Shown here in pieces: positions 46,311 through 56,337 of a DNA stretch of 64,000 bases (the stretch's first letter is position 1; the number at the start of each line of letters is the position of its first letter). This stretch comes from Hyphomicrobiales bacterium (GTDB lineage Bacteria > Pseudomonadota > Alphaproteobacteria > Rhizobiales > Rhizobiaceae). Below the pieces are notes generated by a model, which saw only the letters and a list, made by a program, of their open reading frames with translations, made no database searches and was not told where the DNA came from. The stretch covers positions 351,102-415,101 of the forward strand of contig UCCA01000012.1 of the NCBI GenBank assembly GCA_900470805.1, written 5' to 3'. The translations under genes were made by a program, and so were the position numbers.

Positions 46311-49286
46311 ATGACCGATACAGCTGAAAAGATCGATTACTCGAAGACCCTCTATCTGCCCGAAACCGATTTCCCGATGCGCGCCGGCCTGCCGCAGAAG
46401 GAGCCGGAAACCGTGGCTCGCTGGCAGCAGATGGGCCTCTACAAGAAGCTCCGCGCGTCGGCCGCCGGCCGCGAAAAATTCGTGCTGCACGACGGCCCTC
46501 CCTATGCCAACGGCAACATCCACATCGGCCACGCGCTGAACAAGATCCTCAAAGACGTCATCAACCGCTCGTTCCAGATGCGCGGCTTCGACGCCAACTA
46601 TGTGCCCGGCTGGGACTGCCACGGCCTGCCGATCGAGTGGAAGATCGAGGAAGAGAACTACCGCGCCAAGGGCAAGGCCAAGCCTGACCTCAAGCAGGCC
46701 GACGCGATGATCGAGTTCCGCAAGGAATGCCGTTCCTACGCCGAAAAGTGGATCAAGATCCAAGGCGACGAGTTCAAGCGCCTCGGCATCGAAGGTGATT
46801 TCGACAATCCGTATCTGACGATGAACTTCCACGCCGAAAGCCGCATCGCCGGCGAGCTCCTGAAGATCGCCATGAGCGGCCAGCTCTATCGCGGCTCCAA
46901 GCCGATCATGTGGTCGGTGGTCGAGCGCACGGCGCTGGCGGAAGCCGAGGTCGAGTACCACGACGTCGAGAGCGACATGATCTGGGTAAAGTTCCCGGTG
47001 CATGTATCGGATGGAGCTATCTCGGTTCAACCGGGAAGCCCAGAAATCAGCGCTCATATGGAGCGGACGATCAAGCTGATGGCGCCGGTTGCGCCCGACC
47101 TGTTCAATGCATCAGTCGTGATCTGGACAACCACTCCCTGGACAATTCCTGGTAACCGCGCAATCGCCTATTCGCCTAAAGTTGCCTATGGCCTCTACGA
47201 AGTTACGGCCGCCGAAAACGACTTTGGCCCGCAGCCGGGAGAGAAGCTGATCTTTGCCGACGCGCTCGCCGACGAGTCCGCCAAGAAGGCCAAGCTCACC
47301 TTCAACCGCCTGCGCGCCGTTGCTGCCGGAGAACTGGCGACACTGACGTGTGCACATCCTCTGCGTGAACTCGGATATAATTTCGACGTCCCGCTGCTCG
47401 CTGGCGACCACGTCACCGATGATGCCGGCACCGGCTTCGTCCACACCGCCCCGTCGCACGGCCGCGAGGACTTCGAGGCCTGGATGTCCGGTGCAAAGGA
47501 ACTCGAGGCGCGCGGCATCGACACGCGCATCCCGTTCCCGGTCGACGACAGTGGCACCTACACCGCTGACGCCCCCGGCTTCGAGGGCGCCCGCGTCATG
47601 GACGACAACGGCAAGAAGGGCGATGCCAACGAGCGCGTCATCAAGGCGCTGATCGAGCGCAACGCCCTGTTTGCCCGTGGCCGCCTGAAGCATTCCTATC
47701 CGCATTCCTGGCGCTCCAAGAAGCCGATCATCTTCCGCAACACGCCGCAGTGGTTCGTCTACATGGACAAGGACCTCAAGGACGGCACGACGCTGCGCAC
47801 CCGCGCGCTCAACGCGATCGACGATACCCGTTTCGTGCCGGCAGCCGGCCAGAACCGCCTGCGTGCCATGATCGAGCAGCGTCCGGACTGGGTTCTCTCT
47901 CGCCAGCGCGCCTGGGGCGTTCCGATCTGCGTCTTCGCTGATGAGGACGGCAACGTTCTGCAGGACGAAGATGTCAACGCTCGTATCCTCGAAGCCTTCG
48001 ACATCGAGGGCGCCGACGCCTGGTTCGCCGAAGGCGCCAAGGATCGTTTCCTCGGAAACGGTCACGACCATGCCAAGTGGACCCAGGTCATGGACATCCT
48101 CGATGTCTGGTTCGACAGTGGCTCGACCCACACGTTCACGCTGGAAGACCGCCCTGATCTCAAGTGGCCGGCCGATCTCTATCTCGAAGGCTCCGACCAG
48201 CATCGCGGCTGGTTCCACTCGTCGCTGCTGGAATCGGCCGCCACCCGCGGCCGTGCGCCTTACAACGCCGTCCTCACCCATGGCTTCACCATGGACGAGA
48301 AGGGCGAGAAGATGTCGAAGTCGAAGGGCAACGTCACCTCGCCGCAGGAGATCATGAAGGACGCCGGCGCCGACATTCTGCGCCTCTGGGTCATGACGTC
48401 CGACTACGCCGACGATCTGCGCGTCGGCAAGACGATCATCCAGACCAACGTCGACGCCTACCGCAAGCTGCGCAACACCATCCGCTGGATGCTCGGCACG
48501 CTGGCCCACGACAAGGGCGAGACCTTCGAGGTCTCCGAAATGCCGGAGCTGGAGCAGCTGATGCTCCATCGTCTCTCCGAGCTCGACCAGCTGGTGCGTG
48601 AGAACTACGACGCCTTCGATTTCAAAAAGATCGCCCGCGCGCTGATCGACTTCGCCAATGTCGAGCTCTCGGCCTTCTACTTCGACGTCCGCAAGGATGC
48701 GCTCTACTGCGACGCCCCGTCGAGCCCGCGCCGCCGCGCCTCGCTGCATGTCATCCGCGCGATCTTCGATTGCATGGTCACGTGGCTTGCTCCGATGCTG
48801 CCCTTCACCACCGAAGAGGCATGGCTGTCGCGCAACCCGGAGGCCGTCTCGGTCCACCTCGAGCAGTTCCCCACCGTTCCTGCCGATTGGAAGAACGAGG
48901 CGCTGGCCGAGAAGTGGAAGAAGATTCGCGCGGTCCGCACGGTTGTTACCGGCGCTCTGGAGATCGAGCGCAAGGACAAGCGCATCGGCTCGTCGCTGGA
49001 GGCGGCCCCCGTCGTCCACATCGCCGATCCGGAGCTGATGAAGGCGCTGGAAGGGCAGGACTTCGAGGAGATCTGCATCACCTCGGGCATAACAATCGAT
49101 GCGTCGGAAGGCCCGGCGGATGCGTTCCGTCTGCCTGAGGTGGCCAAAGTCAGCGTCGAACCGAAGCTCGCGGAAGGCACCAAGTGTGCCCGTTCCTGGC
49201 GCATCACCACCGATGTCGGCTCCGACCCGGACTATCCCGATGTCTCCGCCCGCGATGCCTTGGCGCTTCGCGAGCTTGCGGTGTAA
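46311..49286 (+). CDS. ileS: Isoleucyl-tRNA synthetase
   Basis: This 991-residue class I synthetase charges tRNA-Ile and edits misactivated valine. Motifs: H-I-G-H as [22 protein letters not shown], the CP1 editing domain [10 protein letters not shown] and K-M-S-K-S in [11 protein letters not shown]. The C-terminal zinc finger is degenerate, with G-T-K-C-A-R-S-W and no second C-x-x-C. The start is the ATG at 46311; a TTG three codons earlier is an alternative. Codons near 46993-47250 (CP1) differ from the rest. Confidence 0.97.
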   Translation: MTDTAEKIDYSKTLYLPETDFPMRAGLPQKEPETVARWQQMGLYKKLRASAAGREKFVLHDGPPYANGNIHIGHALNKILKDVINRSFQMRGFDANYVPGWDCHGLPIEWKIEEENYRAKGKAKPDLKQADAMIEFRKECRSYAEKWIKIQGDEFKRLGIEGDFDNPYLTMNFHAESRIAGELLKIAMSGQLYRGSKPIMWSVVERTALAEAEVEYHDVESDMIWVKFPVHVSDGAISVQPGSPEISAHMERTIKLMAPVAPDLFNASVVIWTTTPWTIPGNRAIAYSPKVAYGLYEVTAAENDFGPQPGEKLIFADALADESAKKAKLTFNRLRAVAAGELATLTCAHPLRELGYNFDVPLLAGDHVTDDAGTGFVHTAPSHGREDFEAWMSGAKELEARGIDTRIPFPVDDSGTYTADAPGFEGARVMDDNGKKGDANERVIKALIERNALFARGRLKHSYPHSWRSKKPIIFRNTPQWFVYMDKDLKDGTTLRTRALNAIDDTRFVPAAGQNRLRAMIEQRPDWVLSRQRAWGVPICVFADEDGNVLQDEDVNARILEAFDIEGADAWFAEGAKDRFLGNGHDHAKWTQVMDILDVWFDSGSTHTFTLEDRPDLKWPADLYLEGSDQHRGWFHSSLLESAATRGRAPYNAVLTHGFTMDEKGEKMSKSKGNVTSPQEIMKDAGADILRLWVMTSDYADDLRVGKTIIQTNVDAYRKLRNTIRWMLGTLAHDKGETFEVSEMPELEQLMLHRLSELDQLVRENYDAFDFKKIARALIDFANVELSAFYFDVRKDALYCDAPSSPRRRASLHVIRAIFDCMVTWLAPMLPFTTEEAWLSRNPEAVSVHLEQFPTVPADWKNEALAEKWKKIRAVRTVVTGALEIERKDKRIGSSLEAAPVVHIADPELMKALEGQDFEEICITSGITIDASEGPADAFRLPEVAKVSVEPKLAEGTKCARSWRITTDVGSDPDYPDVSARDALALRELAV

Positions 49287-49428
49287 AATCGAAGAAAGTT
49301 GCCGGGTGAATTGCGCTCTCGCGGTTCATCCGGTAAAAGCTGCCTGAAAATGGCCGGATTTTTCCGTCAGGGGGACGAGTGTCCGGTTTTATGCGTTTGA
49401 ATGCACCGGCATGGCTGGAAGGGTTTTC

Positions 49429-50061
49429 ATGTTATCGAAGCGTTGGTTCCGTTTGGGCGCCTGCCTGACTGTCGCAATGGCAGGCAGCGCGATGATCTCG
49501 AGCTGCACGAGCGGTCCCCGCTACGGCACGGACAAGACGGCCTTTCAGCAGCTGACCGACGACCTGGGCCAGTCGACTTCGCTGACCGGCGCCGAGCCGA
49601 AGAACAAGGGTGTCAAGTACAACCCGCGTGCCGGCCTCGTGGTCCCCGCCACGGCGACCGCCAAGGAAACGTTGGTCGCGCCACAGCAGTCGATCGCCAG
49701 CAAGGACAATCCTGAGTGGATCGAATCGCCGGAAGAGACACGCGCGCGTCTCGTCAAGGAAGCTGACGAGAACAGCGACAAGTCGAACTACCAGTCGCCG
49801 CTGGCCAACAACCAGATCGAAGGCGGCCGCCGCACCACGGAAGCGCAGACCAAGGCCTACCGCGAAGCCCGCGCCATCCAGAAGGGCGGCTATATCGACC
49901 AGCGTCGCTCCATCTCCGATCCGCCGGCGGAATTCCGCCAGGTTGACGACCCGGCCAAGCTTGACGATCTCGGCGAGCCGGAACTGAAGAAGATGAAGAA
50001 GAAGAAGAAGGATGCTGCGGTAGCCGGCTCCGGCAAGCAGTGGTGGAACCTGCTGCAGTAG
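49429..50061 (+). CDS. Secreted lipoprotein-like hypothetical protein
   Basis: A 210-residue product from the ATG at 49429 (GGAAGGG 6 bp upstream). Signal peptide M-L-S-K-R-W-F-R-L-G-A-C-L-T-V-A-M-A-G-S-A-M-I-S-S-C-T ends in a lipobox-like I-S-S-C. The rest is polar and probably disordered (Q, E, N, K-rich) with a run of Lys near the end (K-K-M-K-K-K-K-K-D). This looks like a rhizobial envelope lipoprotein of unknown function; a similar gene follows ileS in related genomes to my recollection. Confidence 0.75.
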   Translation: MLSKRWFRLGACLTVAMAGSAMISSCTSGPRYGTDKTAFQQLTDDLGQSTSLTGAEPKNKGVKYNPRAGLVVPATATAKETLVAPQQSIASKDNPEWIESPEETRARLVKEADENSDKSNYQSPLANNQIEGGRRTTEAQTKAYREARAIQKGGYIDQRRSISDPPAEFRQVDDPAKLDDLGEPELKKMKKKKKDAAVAGSGKQWWNLLQ

Positions 50062-50103
50062 GGCTTGCTGCATTTCGGACCTTGGACGCTTCGGCAGGTA
50101 GCA

Positions 50104-50251
50104 CCCCCCTCTGTCCTGCCGGACATCTCCCCCTCAAGGGGGGAGATCGACTCGCGGCTCGCTTTTCAGCAGTTCGTTGAGGTTGGAGCGAGCGGATCCC
50201 TCTAGCCGATCTCCCCACCTGAGGGGGAGATGCCCGGCAGGGCAGAGGGGG
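50104..50251. repeat. Imperfect inverted repeat (rhizobial intergenic type)
   Basis: Arms 50104-50150 and 50207-50251 are inverted copies with a few mismatches, and each arm holds its own small hairpin (ATCTCCCCCTCAAGGGGGGAGAT in one; ATCTCCCC/GGGGGAGAT in the other). It lies between the lipoprotein and tadA stops, so it may also act as a bidirectional transcription barrier. Confidence 0.75.
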
Positions 50252-50294
50252 TACCCCAAGGCAAAGCGCCGGCACGCGAAAGCGCTCTGCACCC

Positions 50295-50744
50295 CTAGTC
50301 CCGCTTCCCCTGAAAGAACCCCCGCAAGATCTCCGCCGCCCGCACCTCATCGATCCCGGAATACACCTCCGGCGCATGATGGCACGTCGGCTGCGCGTAA
50401 AACCGCACCCCATTGTCCACCCCGCCACCCTTCGGATCCTCCGCCCCGTAATAGAGCCGGCGGATGCGGGCAAACGAGATGGCGGCGGCGCACATCGTGC
50501 AGGGCTCCAGCGTCACGTAGAGATCGGCGCCGGTCAGCCGCTCTTGGCCGAGCGCCTCGCACGCCATGCGGATCGCGGCGATTTCGGCGTGGGCGGTGAT
50601 GTCGTTGAGCGCGCGGGTGCGGTTGCCGGAGCGGCCGATGACAGTGCCGTCGAGGACCACGACGGCGCCGATCGGCACCTCGCCGCGCTCGCCCGCCGCA
50701 CGCGCTTCATCGAGCGCCAGCGCCATAAATTCATTTGTCTTCAC
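50295..50744 (-). CDS. tadA: tRNA-specific adenosine deaminase TadA
   Basis: TadA converts A34 to inosine in tRNA-Arg(ACG) and is essential. The 149-residue product (GTG at 50742-50744, M-K-T-N-E-F-M-A-L-A-L-D-E-A-R) has the zinc site H-A-E-I-A-A-I-R plus P-C-T-M-C. An ATG six codons in is an alternative start. It faces away from rluB, whose ATG is 71 bp away. Confidence 0.94.
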   Translation of the reverse strand: MKTNEFMALALDEARAAGERGEVPIGAVVVLDGTVIGRSGNRTRALNDITAHAEIAAIRMACEALGQERLTGADLYVTLEPCTMCAAAISFARIRRLYYGAEDPKGGGVDNGVRFYAQPTCHHAPEVYSGIDEVRAAEILRGFFQGKRD

Positions 50745-50815
50745 GATCCGACAATTTCCACTTAACCGCAGGGGCGCGAACTGATAGAAGGCCCCAAAAG
50801 GCAGGCAAACAACAA

Positions 50816-52948
50816 ATGACATTCAAAGACAAGCCAAAACGGCCGGGTGGCAAGCCATCCCCGCGCGATACCGGCGCGAAATCAGGCGAAAAGCCCGCAA
50901 AGACGTTCGCGAAATCGGATGCGAATTCCGAAGGCGGCGACGGCAAGGCGGAACGTATCTCGAAAGTGATGGCGCGCGCCGGCGTCGCCTCGCGCCGCGA
51001 TATCGAGCGCATGATCATGGACGGCCGCGTCACGCTGAACGGCAAGCCGCTCGAGACGCCTGTCGTCAACGTTACGCTGACCGACAAGATCGAAGTCGAT
51101 GGCGTGCCGATCCGCGGCATCGAGCGCACCCGTCTCTGGCTCTATCACAAGCCGGCCGGCCTGGTGACCACCAACTCCGATCCGGAAGGCCGCCACACCG
51201 TTTTCGACAATCTGCCGGATGATCTGCCGCGCGTCATGTCGATCGGCCGTCTCGACATCAATACCGAAGGCCTGCTGCTGCTCACCAACGACGGCGGCCT
51301 TGCCCGCGCGCTGGAACTGCCGACCACGGGCTGGCTGCGCCGCTACCGCGTGCGCGCCCACGGCGATATCGATCAGGAAGCGCTCGACAAGCTGAAGGAC
51401 GGCATCGCCGTCGACGGCGTGCTCTACGGCGCCATCGAAGCGACGCTCGACAAGGTGCAGGGCTCCAACGTCTGGCTCACCATGGGCCTGCGCGAAGGCA
51501 AGAACCGCGAAATCAAGAACGTACTCGGCGCGCTTGGCCTCGACGTCAACCGCCTGATCCGCATCTCCTACGGTCCCTTCCAGCTCGGTGATATCCCCGA
51601 GCGCGCGGTGATCGAGGTGCGCGGCCGCACCCTGCGCGACCAGCTCGGCCCGCGCCTGATCGAGGACGCGAAGGCCAATTTCGACGCGCCGATCTACAAC
51701 GCGCCGGCACTTGCCGCCGAGGAAGAGACCGAAGCCCGGCCGGAGCGCAACGAGCGTTCATGGAAGCCGGAAGACAAGCGCGAACGCGCGCTGAGCCGTC
51801 TCGACACCAAGCGCGACGACAAGCGTTCAGGTGGTCGTGATGGTGGCCGTGATAGCAGCCGCGACGCCGGTCCGCGCAAGGACGACGACCGCCCGAAGCG
51901 CCCGGCGCTCGGCACCCGCCGCAACGCCAATGTGTGGATGGCGCCCGGCGCCCGCCCGCTTGGCGAAAAAGCGGCGGCCAAGGCCGAACGGAATGCCCAG
52001 ACGGCAATCCGCCGTGGCGAAAAGCCCGGCCGCTCCAAGCCGCAGCCAACCAGCTATGACGAGGGTCCGCGCGTTCAGATCAACCGCGCCCGCGACGAAG
52101 AGGGCGAATGGATCCGCTCCAGCGAAGTGAGCAACGACGACGGCGGCCGCAAGCGCTCCGGCGATCGTGGCGACCGTGCTCCGCGCGGCGACAAGCCGTT
52201 CGGTGATCGCGCTCCCCGCGGTGATCGGTCCTTCGGTGATCGGCCTCATGGCGATCGCCCAAGCGGGGATCGCACGGCCCGTGGCGACAGACCTTACGGC
52301 GAGCGCCCTGCGCGTGGCGATCGGCCTGCCGGTGATCGTCCCCGTGGCGACCGCCCATTCGGCGACAAGCCGCGTGGTGACCGCAAGCCCCGTGAGGACG
52401 GCGACCGTCCGCGTTCCTATGCGGATCGTCCGGCTCGTAGCGACAAACCCTACGGCGATCGCCCGGCCCGCAGCGAGCGTCCGGCCGGCGACCGTCCGCG
52501 TGGTGATCGTCCGTTCGGCGACAAGCCCCGCGGTGACCGCAAGCCCCGCGAGGATGGCGAGCGTCCAAGGTCTTTCGGTGGCCCCAAGTTCGGCGATCGT
52601 CCCTCTGGCGATCGCCCTTCCGGTGACCGTCCTGCTCGGCCATTCTCCGACAGGCCGCGCCGTCCGCGCGAAGAGGGCGATGAGCGTCCGCGCTCCAAGA
52701 GCTTCTCCGGCGAGGCACGCTCCGAGCGTCCAGCCGGCGCCAGACCTGCTGGTGACCGTCCGTTCGGCGACAAGCCACGCGGCAAGAGTTTTGGGGCGAA
52801 GCCCGGCGGTGCAAAGCCGGGTGCGAAGAGTTTCTCCGGCAAGCCTTCGGGCGATCGTCCCGGTGGTGGTGGCAAGCCTGCGGGCGGGCCGTCGCGTGGT
52901 GGACCAAAAGGCAAGGGAATAGGGCGCGGTGCGGATCGTCGGCGGTGA
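50816..52948 (+). CDS. rluB: 23S rRNA pseudouridine synthase RluB-like with long repetitive basic tail
   Basis: RluB-type enzymes make pseudouridine at position 2605 (E. coli). Residues ~45-105 form an S4 domain (R-I-S-K-V-M-A-R-A-G-V-A-S-R-R-D-I-E-R-M-I); the catalytic region follows, with G-R-L-D-I-N-T-E-G-L-L-L-L-T-N-D-G (catalytic Asp) and L-R-E-G-K-N-R-E-I-K-N-V. The protein is 710 residues, more than twice the usual core, because a ~400-residue C-terminal tail is made of G-D-R-P/R-G-D-R-P-F-G-D-K repeats. A 156-nt unit is duplicated near 52361 and 52517. Such tails occur in alphaproteobacterial RluB. The last 20 bp overlap rsmD. Confidence 0.92.
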   Translation: MTFKDKPKRPGGKPSPRDTGAKSGEKPAKTFAKSDANSEGGDGKAERISKVMARAGVASRRDIERMIMDGRVTLNGKPLETPVVNVTLTDKIEVDGVPIRGIERTRLWLYHKPAGLVTTNSDPEGRHTVFDNLPDDLPRVMSIGRLDINTEGLLLLTNDGGLARALELPTTGWLRRYRVRAHGDIDQEALDKLKDGIAVDGVLYGAIEATLDKVQGSNVWLTMGLREGKNREIKNVLGALGLDVNRLIRISYGPFQLGDIPERAVIEVRGRTLRDQLGPRLIEDAKANFDAPIYNAPALAAEEETEARPERNERSWKPEDKRERALSRLDTKRDDKRSGGRDGGRDSSRDAGPRKDDDRPKRPALGTRRNANVWMAPGARPLGEKAAAKAERNAQTAIRRGEKPGRSKPQPTSYDEGPRVQINRARDEEGEWIRSSEVSNDDGGRKRSGDRGDRAPRGDKPFGDRAPRGDRSFGDRPHGDRPSGDRTARGDRPYGERPARGDRPAGDRPRGDRPFGDKPRGDRKPREDGDRPRSYADRPARSDKPYGDRPARSERPAGDRPRGDRPFGDKPRGDRKPREDGERPRSFGGPKFGDRPSGDRPSGDRPARPFSDRPRRPREEGDERPRSKSFSGEARSERPAGARPAGDRPFGDKPRGKSFGAKPGGAKPGAKSFSGKPSGDRPGGGGKPAGGPSRGGPKGKGIGRGADRRR

Positions 52949-53489
52949 GTTTCGCGGACGGTCGCTCGCCGTGCCTAAATCCAACGACATCCGGCCGACG
53001 GCCGACCGGACGCGTGAGAGCCTGTTCAATATTCTGAGCCATGCCTATCCGGAATGCGTCGATGGCACCCGGATACTCGATCTGTTCGCCGGCACCGGTG
53101 CCGTCGGCCTTGAAGCCGTCTCGCGCGGCTGCCGTCACGCGTTGTTCGTCGAAAACAGCGTCGAGGGCAGGGGCCTGCTCTGGGAAAACATCGATGCGCT
53201 CGGCCTGCACGGCAAGACCCGCATCCTGAGGCGCGACGCCACCGATCTCGGCAGCGTCGGCAATCTCGAGCCGTTCCAGTTCCTCTTCGCCGACCCGCCC
53301 TATGGCAAGGGTCTCGGCGAAAAGGCGATGGCGGCGGCGGCCAAGGGCGGCTGGCTGGTTCCGGGCGCGATTGCCGTGCTCGAGGAGCGGTCCGACGTTG
53401 CCGTTTCGGTCGATCCTTCCTATCTGTTCCTGGAAAGCCGGATCTTCGGCGACACCAGGGTACATTTTTTCCGCTATCAGCCTTTATAG
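52929..53489 (+). CDS. rsmD: 16S rRNA (guanine-966-N2)-methyltransferase RsmD
   Basis: RsmD methylates G966 of 16S rRNA. The 186-residue product begins with a GTG inside the rluB tail (20-bp overlap): V-R-I-V-G-G-E-F-R-G-R-S-L. Motifs R-P-T-A-D-R-T-R-E-S-L-F-N-I, L-D-L-F-A-G-T-G-A-V-G-L-E and the catalytic D-P-P-Y-G are complete. The overlap indicates coupling with rluB, and both act on rRNA. Confidence 0.95.
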   Translation: MRIVGGEFRGRSLAVPKSNDIRPTADRTRESLFNILSHAYPECVDGTRILDLFAGTGAVGLEAVSRGCRHALFVENSVEGRGLLWENIDALGLHGKTRILRRDATDLGSVGNLEPFQFLFADPPYGKGLGEKAMAAAAKGGWLVPGAIAVLEERSDVAVSVDPSYLFLESRIFGDTRVHFFRYQPL

Positions 53490-53507
53490 CGGATCATCGG
53501 GGGCAAG

Positions 53508-54410
53508 GTGACACAGCAGGCCGAAAAGACCAGTTCCGCGTTACCTGCCGTCGAAGATATCCCTCACGGTTCTTCACCGCGTATCGCCATCGCCTTCGGC
53601 GGTGGCGGCGCCCGTGGCCTTGCCCATATCCACGTCATCGAAACGCTGGATGAACTCGGCATCCGTCCCGTGGCGATCTCCGGCTCGTCGATCGGCGCCA
53701 TCATGGGCGCAGGCATGGCGGCCGGCATGTCAGGCGAAGCCATACGCGAACACGCGCTGATGACCGTCGGCAACAAGACCGCCGTCGTCAGCCGCCTCTG
53801 GGGTCTGCGCCCGCAGACGGTGCGCGACGCGGTCGCCAACGGCGTGCGCATCGGCCAGTTCAACCTCGAACGCATCCTCAAGGCCTTCCTGCCAGCGGAC
53901 CTGCCCGATCTCTTCGAAGACCTGCCGATCCCGATGACGGTGACCGCCACCGACTATTATGGCCAGAACGAAGTGCTGGTCCGCGAGGGGCAATTGTTCC
54001 CAGCGCTCGCCGCCTCGTCCGCCATCCCCGCCGTCTTCATGCCGGTGCGTCTCTACGGCCGCGTGATGATCGACGGCGGCATCAGCAATCCCGTACCCTA
54101 CGAATGCCTGATGGACCGCGCCGACATCGTCATTGGCATTGATGTCGTCGGCGCACCCGAGGGCGACGGCACCCATATTCCCAACCGCATGGAAAGCATC
54201 TTTGGCTCCGGCCAGTTGATGATGCAGACGGCGATCACCCTCAAGCTCCGCATCCAACCGCCCCACATCTTTCTGCGCCCCGCCGTCGGCCGCACCGGCG
54301 TCATGGACTTCCTCAAGGCCCGTGAAGTGCTGGCCATGTCGCAAGGGGTCAAGGATGAACTGAAATATGCGCTGGATGGCGCCATCGAGGCGCATGCACG
54401 GGCCGTCTAA
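53508..54410 (+). CDS. Patatin-like phospholipase family protein
   Basis: This 300-residue protein has the patatin serine hydrolase fold: oxyanion loop G-G-G-G-A-R-G-L-A-H-I-H-V, the nucleophile elbow G-S-S-I-G-A, and the catalytic Asp in D-G-G-I-S-N-P-V-P. This Ser-Asp dyad acts on phospholipids or esters. The start is a GTG 18 bp after rsmD. It abuts the convergent kefB-like stop directly. It resembles the RssA/YlbK-like bacterial branch. Confidence 0.92.
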   Translation: MTQQAEKTSSALPAVEDIPHGSSPRIAIAFGGGGARGLAHIHVIETLDELGIRPVAISGSSIGAIMGAGMAAGMSGEAIREHALMTVGNKTAVVSRLWGLRPQTVRDAVANGVRIGQFNLERILKAFLPADLPDLFEDLPIPMTVTATDYYGQNEVLVREGQLFPALAASSAIPAVFMPVRLYGRVMIDGGISNPVPYECLMDRADIVIGIDVVGAPEGDGTHIPNRMESIFGSGQLMMQTAITLKLRIQPPHIFLRPAVGRTGVMDFLKAREVLAMSQGVKDELKYALDGAIEAHARAV

Positions 54411-56219
54411 TCAGGCATCCGCCACCGCATCGGCCGTCCCCGCCAGCGGATCCTGCGAGAAATCCACCACGCGCTTCGGCTTGACCAGCGGCTCCGGCTT
54501 CACCGGTTGCGAGAACAGCATGTCGCGGCCGGCCTGCAGGCCTTCTGACGCTTGCAGCACAAGGCGCTGTTCGTCGCGGCGGCGGATGTCCTCGACGATT
54601 TCGTGGGCGCTCGTTTCGCTGAGGCCAAGCGCCTCCAGCGTCTTGCGGCCGAACAGCAGGCCGGATTCCAGCGTTTCGCGCAGCTCGTAATCGACATTCA
54701 GATTGCGCAGCGCGATCGAGTGGATGCGGTCGTAGGAGCGCACGAACAGCTTCACCTGCGGATAATCCGCCTGCACCAGTTCTACGATCTTGTCTGTCAC
54801 TTCGCGCTTCTGCGTGCAGACCACGACGATCTTTGCGTTGTCGATGCCGGATGCGCGCAGCACGTCCTTGCGGGTGCCGTCGCCGAAATAGATGCGGAAG
54901 CCGAAGGACGAGGCCTGGCGGATGCGGTCGGCCGACAGGTCGATGACGGTGACGGCCCGGCCGCCGGCGAGCAGGATCTGCGCCGCGATCTGCCCGAAAC
55001 GCGAGAAGCCGACCATCAGCACATCGGCACCGGCGCCCTCGAAATCCTCTTCCAGCGTCTCGTGCGTCTCGCCCTTCAACAGCCGCTTGGAGAGCTTGGT
55101 GCCGACGGGCGTCAGCGCCATCGACAGCGTCACGATGGCAATCAGCAGCGACGCCGTGCTCGACGGCATCAGCCCGGCCGCCCCGGCCGCCGAAAACAGC
55201 ACGAAGCCGAATTCGCCGCCCTGCGGCAGCAGGAAGGCGATGCGGATGGCGTCGTCATGGCCGGAGCCGGTCACCCGGCATAGCCCGTAGATGATCAGCC
55301 CCTTCGCCGCCATCACCAGCGGCACGGCGACGACGATGAACAGCGCATTGTCCCACAGCACATGCAGTTCGAGCGACAGGCCGACGGCAATGAAGAAGAT
55401 CGCCAGCAGCACACCGCGGAACGGCTCGATGTCGGCTTCCAGCTCGTGTCGGTAGGAGGATTCGGCGAGCATCACGCCGGAGAGAAATGCCCCCATCGCC
55501 ATCGACAGCCCCGCCAGCTGCATAAGCGCCGCCGACCCCATCACCACGAACAGGGCCGCCGCGATCATCGCCTCGCGGGCGCCGGTGCGGGCGATGATCT
55601 GGAACAGCGGCGTCAGAAGATAGCGCCCCATCACGATCATCGCGCCGACGGCACCGATGGCGATGGCGAAATCGACGATCGGCGAGCCGTGGCCCTTGCC
55701 GGTGTCGAGAATGTTGATCAGCGCCAGAAGCGGCACGATGGCCAGATCCTGGAACAGCAGCATCGAGAACGATCGCTGTCCGTATCGCGTGCTGACATCG
55801 CCGTCATCGTCGAGGATCTGCATGGCGAAGGCGGTCGATGACAGCGCAAGCCCGAAGCCGGCGATGATGCTGCCGCGCCAGTCGAGCACGCCGGAGAGAA
55901 GGGCGAAGGCGGTCAGGACCAGCCCCGTGACCATCACCTGCGCGGTGCCGAGGCCGAAGATATCACGGCGCATGTCCCACAGCCGGCTCGGCTTCAGCTC
56001 CAGCCCGATGATGAAGAGCAGGAACACGACACCGAGTTCGGCGACGGTCAGGATCTGCTCGCCGTCCGTCAGCCCGTGAAAGATCGGCCCAATCACCACG
56101 CCGGCGGCAAGGTAGCCGAGAACGGTACCAAGCCCCAGCCGCTTGAAAATCGGGGCCGAGACGACGGTACCGCCAAGCAGCAGGATCGTTTCGGTAAAAA
56201 GGGCATTGGGCTCGGACAT
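54411..56219 (-). CDS. Monovalent cation:proton antiporter, KefB/CPA2 family with TrkA-N domain
   Basis: From the ATG at 56217-56219 the 602-residue protein has ~12 transmembrane helices (M-S-E-P-N-A-L-F-T-E-T-I-L-L-L to about residue 390, including R-S-F-S-M-L-L-F-Q-D-L-A-I-V and L-L-P-Q-G-G-E-F-G-F-V-L) and a C-terminal RCK/TrkA-N NAD-binding domain (V-L-M-V-G-F-S-R-F-G-Q-I-A, F-G-D-G-T-R-K-D-V-L). KefB-like antiporters exchange K+ for H+ and may be glutathione-gated. The frame extends over 130 codons upstream, but that part is not transporter-like. Convergent with the patatin gene. Confidence 0.92.
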   Translation of the reverse strand: MSEPNALFTETILLLGGTVVSAPIFKRLGLGTVLGYLAAGVVIGPIFHGLTDGEQILTVAELGVVFLLFIIGLELKPSRLWDMRRDIFGLGTAQVMVTGLVLTAFALLSGVLDWRGSIIAGFGLALSSTAFAMQILDDDGDVSTRYGQRSFSMLLFQDLAIVPLLALINILDTGKGHGSPIVDFAIAIGAVGAMIVMGRYLLTPLFQIIARTGAREAMIAAALFVVMGSAALMQLAGLSMAMGAFLSGVMLAESSYRHELEADIEPFRGVLLAIFFIAVGLSLELHVLWDNALFIVVAVPLVMAAKGLIIYGLCRVTGSGHDDAIRIAFLLPQGGEFGFVLFSAAGAAGLMPSSTASLLIAIVTLSMALTPVGTKLSKRLLKGETHETLEEDFEGAGADVLMVGFSRFGQIAAQILLAGGRAVTVIDLSADRIRQASSFGFRIYFGDGTRKDVLRASGIDNAKIVVVCTQKREVTDKIVELVQADYPQVKLFVRSYDRIHSIALRNLNVDYELRETLESGLLFGRKTLEALGLSETSAHEIVEDIRRRDEQRLVLQASEGLQAGRDMLFSQPVKPEPLVKPKRVVDFSQDPLAGTADAVADA

Positions 56220-56337
56220 GCACTCAGCTTCTTTCAATGGACAGGGTTGCGCAAGCAGCGCGAAAAAGAATCGGCACCTTCGGCCTTGATGCTTTCCGTA
56301 GCGCACAATAAATGGAACGCGAAGGAAAGGCCAAACC

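Noticed and set aside
47112..49019. 635-codon open frame on the minus strand across ileS
   Set aside because: Antisense shadow of a clear synthetase; composition is typical of reverse-frame GC codons.
52150..52700. CRISPR-like spaced short repeats
   Set aside because: The repeats are codons for G-D-R-P units in the rluB tail, in frame, without uniform spacers.
51827..53029. 400-codon Thr/Ala/Arg-rich frame on the minus strand over the rluB tail
   Set aside because: It arises from the repetitive coding tail read in reverse and has no start context.
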